From Scleropages formosus (lineage: Eukaryota; Chordata; Actinopteri; Osteoglossiformes; Osteoglossidae), in contig NC_041809.1 in NCBI RefSeq assembly GCF_900964775.1, positions 124,001 through 188,000 of the forward strand: a DNA stretch of 64,000 nucleotides. Reading direction: 5' to 3'. The notes under the pieces are model-generated. The model was not told where the DNA came from. It was given only the letters and a program-made list of their open reading frames with translations, and did not search any database. A program made the translations under genes and the position numbers. Numbering within the stretch: the first letter of the stretch is position 1; every line of letters starts with the position of its first letter. This document shows positions 45,700 to 64,000 of this stretch, in pieces.

Positions 45700-46245
45700 T
45701 GGAAGGAAGGAGCAAAGGAGAGGAGGAAAGAACCAGGAAAAGACAGAGGAAAATAAACTGAAAAGAGCCAGGAAAAAAAGTGAGGAAAAGAGAGGAAAAA
45801 GAACCAGAAGAAAAGTGAGGAAAATTTTCAGGAAAAAGGAAGAAAAAAACAGGAAAAGAGTGAGGAAGAGAACGAGGAACAGAGTGAAGAAAAGAGCCAG
45901 GAAAAGAGAGGGAAAAAAAACAGAAAAAAAAGTGAGGAAAATTTTCAGGAAAAAGGAAGGAAAAAAAACAGGAAGAGAACGAGGAACAGAGTCACTCTTA
46001 GTGAAGAAAAGAGCCAGGAAAAAAGTGAGGAAAAGAGAGGAAAAAGATCTAGGTAAAGAGTGCAGAAAAAAGTCCAGGAGAAGAGAGAGGAAAAAATGTG
46101 GAAAAGATCCAGGAAAAAGGAGGAGACGAAGAAGAAAACAGGAAAAGAGTGAAGAAGAGAACCAGGAACAAAGTGAGGAAAAGAGAGGGGAAAGAACTAG
46201 GAAAAGGCCAAGGGAAAGAGAGAGGAAAAGAGCCAAGCAAAGTAT
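45700..46245 (+). repeat. Purine-only imperfect tandem repeat
   Basis: About 550 bp almost wholly of A and G on the plus strand, with recurring GAGGAAAAGAG, CCAGGAAAAAAG and GAGGAAAATTTTCAGG words. It gives Arg/Lys/Glu-rich and Phe/Leu/Ser-rich open frames that are artefacts. It lies inside the presumed nt5c2 first intron. Confidence 0.9.
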
Positions 46246-46394
46246 AGTGGTGCCCAAGCTGTTGGTGGTGTTAATGTTACCCATGTTTGTTCGCTTCTCC
46301 ATTCGTGCAGTATTGGAATATACAGCACAATGTACGTGTTACCTCAGGTTGTCATGTGAGAATTTGCACTTTAACCTCCACGGTGGGTGTAAAA

Positions 46395-46975
46395 CCACAC
46401 ATTTACATTTATTCATTTATCAGATGCTTTTCTCCAAAGCGACGTACATCTCAGCAAAAATACAATGTGTTCATTACATTAGGAGAGAGAGGCATAGCTG
46501 CAGACGTGATTCTTAAGTAAACCTAGTTTGTTACTTTTCACTTGATGCACCGATGTTCATCGCTCAAGTAGGTGCATAAAACTCAGGATAAATGAATCCT
46601 GATAACCACACTACAATTTTTTTAAAGGTACACAAACATTTACATACAATGCAGGAGTAGCTGTGTAAAGGGTAATCTGGGGATGATCAGAAAGTTACAG
46701 TGCATGAACATTTACAGCATACGTGAGCTGGAGAGATCTTGGGTGAAGTGAGTCCGGAAAAGATGAGTTTTCAGACCCTTTTTGAATGTAGACAGTGTTT
46801 CAGCAGTTCTGAATGAGAGGGGGAGGTCGTTCCACCACAACGGAGCCAGAACCGAGAACCTCCATGCTTTACCTTTTGTGCGCAGGACCACCAAGCGAGC
46901 AGAAGTAGACAAGCAAAGGGGTCTGGTTGGGGTGTAGCGGTTGAACACATACTGTATACTGGAAAGCTCTGCAGC
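46395..46975 (-). mobile_element. L2-like LINE, 3' end of ORF2 with tail
   Basis: The minus strand encodes a typical reverse-transcriptase C-terminus (FSVLAPLWWNDLPLSFRTAE, then TFKKGLKTHLF). After about 300 bp of 3' UTR it ends in GTCGCTTTGGAGAAAAGCAT and ATAAATGTAAATG. This tail matches that of the family A SINEs. A second tail copy lies at 47262-47312. It is 5'-truncated. Confidence 0.75.
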
Positions 46976-47312
46976 TCCTACTGTGGGAAGTGTGAGTAGA
47001 TGTGTGTTTCTGTGGTGTAGCAGTTTGGAATATTCTCCACTAGAGCCAGCAATCCATGGAGCTGTATGTCTGAGCAGATTTCAAAGTGTGCCACACATCT
47101 TCCAAGGCACTGAGTCTCTGAGACTCTGACTGGACCACCCCAAGACACTCACCTCCTTGTTTCGGAGCTACTCCAGTGTGACTTTTACTCCATTTCTGTG
47201 GTCATTCTCTCCACCAAGGTGAATAAGGTGGGTGAGCTGATGATAATACATAGTATCCGTTTGGAAGTCGCTTTGGAGAAAAGCATCTGCTAAATAAGTA
47301 AATGTAAATGTA

Positions 47313-48445
47313 AAATCTTAGCTGGGTCACTTGGGTGCCCTCTGACAAGCTCCAGTTGGGCTGTGAGGTGGTTCTTTTTAAATTTGGTTTTCTTTCCTGC
47401 TACCTTCCCATGGAGATCAGCACTATGCATAGGCTCATACAAGTTCCACTCTGTGACACTGAACTCAGTAGATCTTTTAGAGTGACTGGTTCTTGGTACT
47501 TTCTCTCACAGGTCCGCTTCTTGTTGGAATGCCGTATTTTTCCAGCAGCATCTAGGTAGATTGAGGCACCTTCCCCTTGTTATTGTTATTGAGCCAGCAG
47601 GGCTCAATGGGACGTCTCCGCGTTGTTTTGACCCTTTTCCACCTCTGTGCATTTGCGTGCATTTAAACCCTGTCTGATGATGGAGGTTTGCTTTCCCATG
47701 GGCCGTACACAGCACACCAGCGATGTTTACATTGCACACCAACCGAACACTTGAACAGAGAAACACAGTAATTTCTACTGGAAGAAAAGAGCAGAGGGTT
47801 GTGCAGCGGGGCGGTTAACGCAGTTCCGTCTGCTAGCCAATAGGAGGAAACGGCTCGCTTGGAGCAGCGGGGCGGAAATACAAGACCATCCGCCGGCCAG
47901 AGCGATGTGCTTGACACATTCTTGGACGACCCGGGACGCTTGGATCTCCACTCTCCTTTCTCGGGGGTTTTACATGCCTGCTGTGCATTACCAGGTTAGA
48001 GAGTCACGTTCAGTCGTCGCTGTGCACTTGAGGGCAGTGTGTACGCAGCTGCAGCAGAAACACACTTCTGTCAGCTGAAGGCATAACTGGCTGAGACGAT
48101 CCTCTGCACATTCATGCTCCTATTCTGTCCTGCTCTTGACGTCAGAGGCATGTTCAGGCAGAAGACGACAGTGCGCTGCAGCTGATGATCCTTACTTGAA
48201 CGCACATGTGTATATACATGTGTTTTTTGTGTTGGCTTTATGTAACTTGTTTTACATGTGTGTCCAGGTTGTGCGGTGAGCACCCGGCACTGGCTCTGCT
48301 TGGTAATTACTGTACTCTCGTTTGTAGCACTTTATTAATAAATTTCCGCCATGCAGGCTGCAGATGCATTTTGCTAGATCTTCCACTGGAGCATTTTGTT
48401 GTGTGTCTCTGCGATCCTGCTGCATGTCAGCATGCTCTCTTAAAC

Positions 48446-48493
<48 letters not shown>

Positions 48494-49760
48494 CACAGCG
48501 TCCAGCTCTCCTCAGACTCACGGGCTGGAGGTTCAAGTATGTGGTAAAAATAGACGGTGATATCACGGATTCTGGGACCGGTGCCCTCTAGGAGGCTGTG
48601 CTGTGCGCACACACACTCTAACGCACAGTGACACACTCCTCTCTAGATTCATTTGTGTTTTTTGGAGTTGAGCAATGGCTCGGCAGAGAGGAGGATGTTG
48701 GTTTGCACCCAGAGGGGGCCTGGAGCGGATGTTGTACAACATTCACTTTAAAGAGAAGTGCAGTGCAGGGAATGTGCGCCGCCCACATCTAAGCACAACT
48801 TCTGTCTGTTTCGTCAGTTTCAGGGAGGAAGTGTGTTTTTTGACTGTTGCCTTTGTCTGGCATGTGCTGCACTGTGCTTTTGCCTCCTACACTAAGGGCC
48901 AGGCTGAAGCACGCAGCTAGAACCCAGCAGTGTGTCTTTCAAAGGTGACTGTGTGAATAGAGCGTTGTCCTGCTCATCTTGGTCCTGCTGGTGTTTTTTC
49001 TGCCATGTTTGAGCTGTGCTCTGTGTGTGTGTGTGCGCGCGTGCAGATTTGTGCCAGCGCTGCATTACTCTGCTGTGGGCAGCCTGCAGCTGCTGGTCGG
49101 ACAGGATCTCCTTGCGCTCCATGAGCTCTGCTCTCCAGGGTTGCTGATGATCAGCGGGGTCCTGAATCACAGTCCATTGAACCCCAACCCTGCTTTCATT
49201 GTTCACAGCTGCCATGGTATGCTGCTAACCGTGCTGTAGTAAACATGGTTATGATGCGGTCAGTTTTGACTTGGTGAGTGTGCAGTCTGGGGTGACTGGT
49301 GTGAATAAGTTTGACGACCACATAAGTCCAAAGAGAAGTGAACATGTCCTGTGTTTATCCTCCTAGCCAGTAGATGACAGCACCCATCTGCAACAGCAGT
49401 GTGGAATTAACCTCCTTAATTCAGCTATCGTTTTTATGGCTTTAATGGTTTTTGAATGGTTGAATAAATTGTGGTATTATTTTGTGTGTGTGTGGCTGGA
49501 ATCTAGTGGTAAAAATGACTTTTTTCGTTAAAAATAAATTATAGATAGGGTTCGAGTCCCGCTTGTGTTCTGTTAAACATAAATGACATGCACCAAGTGT
49601 TACTCATTATAGTGACACAGAGTCAAGAGGTGGGGGCACTCGGTGTGGGTCGGGTGACAAAATCAGCCATGTGTTAAGCACAGGAGTTTCCCTCGTACTG
49701 CTGTTGGGCACGGCGCCTCGTGGCTCTTTCTCCCTCACAGCCACACTTTGCTTCCCGCAG
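47313..49760. other. Presumed nt5c2 first intron, right part
   Basis: No gene recognised. A CCAAT-containing, CG-richer patch at about 47800-47900 could be an alternative promoter, but I see no exon attached to it. Confidence 0.4.
48449..48491 (+). repeat. (GT)n microsatellite
   Basis: About 21 GT dinucleotides in the presumed first intron of nt5c2. Confidence 0.97.
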
Positions 49761-49782
49761 AGCTGTCGTCAGGCCACTGAAC

Positions 49783-57867
<8,085 letters not shown>

Positions 57868-58504
57868 TAGCGGGCCACAAAAAGGCTCGAACCATCGCTC
57901 ATGAAGAGGGGCTAATGCGTGAAGGGTCGACTTTCTATGACAAAGTTCACGTACTTCTGACTTCAGTGCCTGCGTGCATCAGCCAAAGCCCCGACCCCTG
58001 AATCCTGCTTCAGTTTACGCAACGTTGGTTTGTGTTTTTAAGCAAGTTTTCTGATGTGATGTTGGAAAGAAAGCGATCAGGTGGATCTCTGACCAAACGC
58101 TGGTGCTTCGGTATCTCCTGTAGATAAAGTCATGTATGCTGTATATAAGTATGTGTGCGTATATATACAAACTCACAGATACGCCTCACCATAGGTGCTC
58201 CTGCACATGTTGCCACCTGTCGTTGTGGAGCTGGACGATGCAAAGGGGCGTCCAGCTCTTCTTTTGCAGGACCACAGTACAAACGGGAGCAGCTCTTACC
58301 CTGGGAGTCATGGTCCAATTTTCCTCTGAGCCTTGAGCTCTGCTTTAGCTGTGAGGTCACCTCCTCTCAGGAGGCCTAGTGGTTCGACTTCGAAAGGTAG
58401 GGTTGTCAAGTGTTGAAGTCGAGTTTCTTCATGAGGAGGAAAGACCGTCAATGGGGACGAGGTCGTTCTGTCATGTTTGCTAGATGAGTTATTTCATACG
58501 CAAC

Positions 58505-58750
58505 AAATAGCGCTGCCATCTCACAGTGCTTGGGAGGTGCGCATGTTCTCCCCATGGCTGCATGGGCTTCTTCTGGGTGCTCTGGTTTCCTCCCACACTC
58601 CAAAGACATGCAATTCCGGTGGATTGGTGATGCTAAACTGCCTGTAGTGTGACAATGGGTGAGTGATTCTGAGTGTGTGGTTCCCCTAGGAGGGACTGGC
58701 CCCAGACCACTGCGACCCTGCTTGGGACAAGCGGTCGTTGAAAGTGGATG
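58505..58750 (+). repeat. Interspersed repeat family C
   Basis: It contains GCATGTTCTCCCCATGGCTG, GGTTTCCTCCCACACTCCAA, AGACATGCAATTCCGGTGG and ACTGCGACCCTGCTTGGGAC. This is a very common teleost repeat block whose 3' end also resembles the end of family B (GGACAAGCGG). Confidence 0.7.
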
Positions 58751-59078
58751 GGTAAATTATTTCACACAGCAGCTTCGAGGCAGGGGAGGTGCTGAAGGTT
58801 CTTCACAGGTGGGGAAAAAAAGTTGCTTCAAAGTTTTCCTGCTAAATTGGTGAATAACTCACCTCCCCTGAGTGTCGGTTCACCTGGACAGGCAGCAGTG
58901 AAGGACAGCTGTGTTGGGCCGATGGACCTGTTCTCTGGTGACCCTCTGGGGCTGGAAACCTTCTTCATACACTGTTTTACTTTTCTCGCTGTATGGTCTT
59001 GAGCTTGAGAGCTTTTCCAGTAATTATGATTCTGCTTTTGCTAGTCAGAAATGTGTAGGTTTGGGAGCTTGGGTGTCC

Positions 59079-59084
59079 AATAAA
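59079..59084 (+). terminator. nt5c2: Polyadenylation signal AATAAA, possible nt5c2 3' end
   Basis: Canonical signal about 1.2 kb past the nt5c2 stop, in the GTGTCCAATAAAACTC context. Confidence 0.5.
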
Positions 59085-59677
59085 ACTCTTCTTCAAATTG
59101 ACAGTTTGCTGGATTTTCTTGTAGAGACTCATCGCCCAAAGCCGTGTTTTACTGGTTCACCATGGATGTGCTGCCTCCCACTTCTGGGGTTGGTTATGAT
59201 TCCTCTGCCAGTTACCAGCAGCACGTGAAGCTCGGCACCGCTAATGTTCAGCTCGCGACGGCGAATACCTGTGGGACAGGTGAGAAACACGGAGGTAAGA
59301 CCCAGTGACGTCCGTCTCCCTGATGGTTTAATGGGGGGCATCTGCACCTTCCAGGGCCACTTCCTAGTCATCGCTGGCAGAAGGAACAGCGATTGGTCTC
59401 CAGCGTGCTGCTGCCATGGCAGTCTTGTTTCTCGCTCGTCACGTTCATCATACTTGTACTGTACAAAGAAAACGCTGGTGGCTTGAGCACTTGCTTCGTA
59501 TCGCGTCATCCCATGGACAGTGACTCGGGTTTGCCTGCCCCCTGCAGAACGCCAGGGGTACGAAGGAGCCTCTGTCCCCACCCTCCTCACGTTGTCTGCG
59601 GATCCAAGTGAAAACATCACTGAAGGACAACAAAGTGCACATTGAAAACATTAGGAGTAAAAATGGCAATTTTCATT

Positions 59678-59683
59678 TTTATT
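59678..59683 (-). terminator. wbp1l: Polyadenylation signal AATAAA, possible wbp1l 3' end
   Basis: Canonical signal on the minus strand about 850 bp after the wbp1l stop; the two convergent genes would then end about 600 bp apart. Confidence 0.5.
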
Positions 59684-60159
59684 TTCTTTCTAACACAGCC
59701 TACATTTCGGTTGGGTACAAAATGCTACAATAATGCTGATAAATTACAGTATACAAGGTGCTGTGTGGAACGCAGGAGCAGAGACACATCTGTCCTTCAT
59801 CTGGAAGGACAGCTAGGTACTCATGTCCAGGTGGATCATACACACGGCACAGGCTGCTGTTCCAACACGTGCTTTCGATTCAGTGCCTAAAAAGAACGTT
59901 GACGAGAACTTGCAGACGGTGTTGCAAAGCGGCTGTTGCCCGGAGGAGGACAGAGATGGAGGGAGACGGATACAAGGATCCGGTCTCCCTGAAGCCCAGT
60001 GCGAAAAGGAGACGTTACCGATCGCTTGGCTACAGCCGCTGCCACAAAACCACGGAAGCTGACAAGGAGTCGAACCGACGCGAGTGCATCTACAGGAGCA
60101 CAATACATGTTCTATACCGCGGCTCGGGACTCAGGGCAGGTAGAGTCCAACTCCTCCCC

Positions 60160-60345
60160 CTAAGGGGGCAGCATTGCATTAAAGCTCACAGGTTTGAATC
60201 CCACCTCCAGCTGTAGTAGCCTTGAACAAAGTACTTCCTGGAAATGGCTACAGTAAAATTACCCTGCTGTATAAATGGGTAAATAACTAAGTAGCTTAAC
60301 GCTATAAGACGCTTCGGGGAAAAGCGCCAGAGAAATGTAAATGTG
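60160..60345 (+). mobile_element. tRNA-derived SINE (family A)
   Basis: The B-box-like GGTTTGAATCCCACC is followed by the body CCTTGAACAAAGTACTTCC and TAAAATTACCCTGCTGTATA, then the tail ATAAGACGCTTCGGGGAAAAG and a TAAATGTAAATG end. It lies in the presumed wbp1l 3' UTR, antisense to it. Confidence 0.75.
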
Positions 60346-60433
60346 ACGCATAACCTGGGAGAGTCATGTGTCCACTGTGGGCAGAACCAGTGGCCACAGA
60401 AAGGCCCTGCATACAGAAGGTATCCTCACAGTC

Positions 60434-60438
<5 letters not shown>

Positions 60439-60485
<47 letters not shown>
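60439..60485 (+). repeat. (CA)n microsatellite
   Basis: About 23 CA dinucleotides, 41 bp downstream of the wbp1l stop codon in transcript sense. Confidence 0.97.
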
Positions 60486-60487
<2 letters not shown>

Positions 60488-60525
60488 GAGGAAACAAGAT
60501 GAGGTGCTCCTTTTCACCCTCTTCT

Positions 60526-61466
<941 letters not shown>

Positions 61467-62119
61467 CTGCAAGGGGAGGGACCACACACACACACACCTG
61501 TGAGGGTAAAAGGACTCGAAAGGAGACAGAGAGGTGAACTGCCCTGCCTGAGACACATTCGTGTTGCTTCTACCTGCCCAGCCCGTGTCATATGTTCGTC
61601 GCCACTTCAGCATCATCTCTGCGTCTCATTAATTGCATCAAACCGTCGTCACACGTGAAGTTGTTCAGGACACACGATGACACTGACTTTCAGCTTTACC
61701 ATAAAAATGCAAACACATTCAGCTCTTGAAATTATCCAAAAAGGTTCGTTCATAAACGCACACACCATATCAACGTGGCCAACAGCCATGAGCGGAACGA
61801 GTCGGTACTCAAACCCCCCACAGTGATTTTCTGTGGTTCCATTTGCTCCATGGGTCATGACTTCAGCCCCACTGGAGCTGCGTCCCCTGCTGCCCCCGCG
61901 GCTTTGGAAACCGTCGCCGTGAAGCCACTTGTCTGAGCAGCGCACAAGCTCACGCTTATGACTAGTGGGCGCCGTGTTCCAAGAGCCCGTTTCTGAGAAA
62001 ACGACGGCGCTGTTCCGCCCCACGAGTCCACGTGTCCCTGCGTCCCTGTGTACGCTACACGGTTCTCTCAAACGATTGGACTCACGGCCTGTAAATATCT
62101 CGCGGTACAGCCGTTTCCA

Positions 62120-63000
62120 TGTCAACACATCCATCCACGTTCAGCCTACTCATCTCGGTGGGGGTCGCAGCGGCAGCGGGCCAAGCAGCACAGACCACCC
62201 TTGTCTTTCAGTAGCAACAGTCTCCATCCCCTCCAGGGGGATCCTCAAGGTTCCCCAAGCCAGGTAAGGGACTTTTCTAGGGACATCGCCAGTGCGTCCT
62301 GGGTCTGCCCTGGGGTCTCCTCCCAGCGGAAGGTGCCTGTTAGACCTGAACTGGCTCCTCTCGCTCCGGAGCGTGTCCCTCATCACCGAGCTCCTCGCAA
62401 TCTCACTGGGTGCGTGTTGTCCTGCGACCCTGCAGCTCAAGGTCACAGGTGTGGATGTGGACAGAGCGTTAAATGAGTTGTAAATTTAAAACTTTGTCAA
62501 GGGCTCGGCCTTGATACGAAGGCATTGACCTTCATCCCAACTGCACCACACTCATCTGTCAATCACCCTGATTCCTGATGAAGATCACATTGTCAGTGAT
62601 GAAACCCCAGTATCTCCAAACTGGTTCCCGTCCAAATCCTGACTGCACTTCGATAGCCTGTCCATGAATACTGCAAACGGAAGAGGAGATAAGATACCCT
62701 TGATGGGGTTCAACACCTAAGGAGAAAAATGCTTCATGCTAATCCCAAAAACTAGGACACGGTTACGCAAATACTGGGAACCAATGGCACATAGAGGTGG
62801 TTTTGGACCCCACACTCCTACAGCCCCTCCCACTCAATATATACTGGGACACAACAATTATTGGCCTTCTCTAGGTCAATCAAGATCATGTAAAATGGAT
62901 TGCAAATTCCCACAAACCCCCCGGTGTCCTTGCAAGCCTAAAGAGTTAGTCCTGCTCCACCGCCAGAATGAAACCATTCTGTTCCTCCTGAATCTGAAGC
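62120..63000 (-). mobile_element. Rex3-like LINE, 3' part of reverse transcriptase and 3' end
   Basis: Read on minus, 62700-62640 gives degraded text like ILSPLLFAVFMDRLSKCSQ (compare the SPLLFxxxMDR block of Rex3/RTE-type RTs). Further on come the features of the Rex3 3' end: GGATCCCCCTGGAGGGGATG near 62235, then GCTGCGACCCCCACCGAGATG and a GGATGGATG end near 62130-62160. The upstream block ATGATCTTGATTGACCTAGA near 62885 matches the FDLEKAFD region by position. Many changes; not functional. The left (3') limit is clear and the right limit is not; 63000-63800 may continue it. Confidence 0.65.
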
Positions 63001-64000
63001 TTTGCAGCCGGCACACGGTGACTCCTTTTCAGCATCGTGCCGCAGGCTCTCCCACGAAGCCTGACAAGCACCGTTCAAATCTCCAGTCGCCCCCTCCAGT
63101 CCCTTAAGGACGAGAGGCACTGGCCCAAAGGAAGCAACATCACTAGGATAGTGTTACCCCTGATCAACTAGTGCGGTTCTGGAGTCAATAGAGTGTCGAG
63201 GTCAGGCTTTCTGCATCTAGTGTGTACTTTTGTAGCTGCCTAGAGCTCCTTTCCTACCAGGATGCTCACATCCTGTGTTGTTGAGGCAGTTTCCGTTGTG
63301 TTGGTCTAAACCATCCAGATGTGTCCCATCTCCTTTCTCTGCCTCTTGTCTGACAGGCTCTGCACCGAATCCCAAAAAACAGCCTCCCAGGTGCCGGGGG
63401 GCTCTGCGTAGCCCGTCTGAGCCACGTTTGGCTGCAGGAACGAGTCCTGCCAACCCCGGTCTGGGCCGGGGACTCCGATTACTATTTTGAACTTTCGTGC
63501 GAGTCCAGTCTGCCAAAGGGTGACCCCACTAGCAGCACAAAGTTCTAGACCACATGGCTCTCGGGACCCCTTGGGGTATTCAAAACATCCAGCACGACAG
63601 GGTGGGAGTCAATGAATTTTTTTTGCGGTGCATTTGATCCAATGCACATCTCCCTTGTCTGTATTACAAGAGAGGCCACTTGGCACCTTGGGCGGCACAG
63701 CAGCAGGGACTGTCTAGGGGGACCCTGCTGTAACCATCAACTCAAAACTGAAATGATGAAGGGAAATATCCAACTGTATGAACACTTGAAGTTGTAAGGT
63801 TTCTTTGGATGAAAGGGAAAAAAAAATGACTCAAGAAGTGCAGTAGGACTTGTTGAAATAACAATTTAAGAAAAGTTAATTGTACCAGATCTGGCCGGTT
63901 CACTCATTTCTAAAATGTCCTGGTCAGCATCCAAGGCTGAACAACAAGAGACTCATCCAGAGAGACAAGAGTGCGGTGCAGTGTAAACGGGCGTGGTAAA
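63001..64000. other. Window end, no gene supported
   Basis: No coding exon recognised. 63000-63600 may be further decayed LINE sequence. It presumably lies in the long first intron of wbp1l. Confidence 0.4.

Larger units (their letters stand above)
57868..59100 (+). other. nt5c2: Probable nt5c2 3' UTR
   Basis: No ORF of note. The only canonical AATAAA downstream of the nt5c2 stop that I noticed is at 59079-59084. The stretch includes the family C repeat at 58505-58750. Confidence 0.5.

Noticed and set aside
45559-46516. Phe/Leu/Ser-rich minus-strand and Arg/Lys/Glu-rich plus-strand open frames
   Set aside because: Products of the purine-only tract; low complexity with no start context or splice links.
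59129-59669. Overlapping open frames between nt5c2 and wbp1l on both strands
   Set aside because: No family resemblance and no splice continuity; they fall in the likely convergent 3' UTR zone.

Overview
The window looks like ordinary nuclear DNA from a teleost fish. It holds multi-exon vertebrate genes with GT-AG introns, CpG-rich promoters, many (CA)n/(GT)n arrays, and fish-type SINEs and LINEs (L2-like and Rex3-like). The proteins match their human orthologues closely but not identically. One short interspersed repeat family resembles repeats I associate with bony-tongues (Osteoglossiformes), but I would not name a species from this.

Layout, left to right: 1-3327 (-) is the 5' part of col17a1 (hemidesmosomal collagen XVII), running off the left edge. 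3.3-8.9 kb is repeat-rich with no gene I can support. 8.9-10.9 kb (+) is sfr1 (recombination mediator with SWI5), preceded by a striking array of eight CCAAT boxes spaced exactly 24 bp. 10.9-24.5 kb (-) is the whole of cfap43 (sperm/cilia axoneme protein), which I resolve into 38 coding exons with consistent reading phase. 25.0-27.8 kb (+) is gsto1, head-to-head with cfap43. 30.2-31.7 kb (-) is itprip in one coding exon. 34.8-43.5 kb (+) is a tandem cluster of calcium homeostasis modulator channels, calhm3-calhm1-calhm2. 45.3-57.9 kb (+) is nt5c2 (cytosolic purine 5'-nucleotidase), with 17 coding exons and a probable upstream non-coding exon. 60.5-61.5 kb (-) is the 3' part of wbp1l. The last 2.5 kb holds a decayed Rex3-like LINE on the minus strand.

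Gene content and relative order match human chromosome 10q24-q25. There COL17A1-SFR1-CFAP43-GSTO-ITPRIP is one block and CALHM3-CALHM1-CALHM2...NT5C2...WBP1L another. Here the two blocks are adjacent and several human intervening genes (for example NEURL1, SH3PXD2A, PDCD11, TAF5, PCGF6, INA, CNNM2, AS3MT, CYP17A1) are not seen. These genes do not form one pathway; the only functional cluster is calhm1/calhm3, whose mammalian products assemble into one ATP-release channel. I did not find an undescribed biological system. The most interesting signals are regulatory or repeat-structural: the 24-bp CCAAT array, the degenerate telomere-like hexamer array inside col17a1, and a possible upstream ORF of nt5c2 ending two bases before its start codon. 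No RNA gene, CRISPR array or virus-derived element was recognised.
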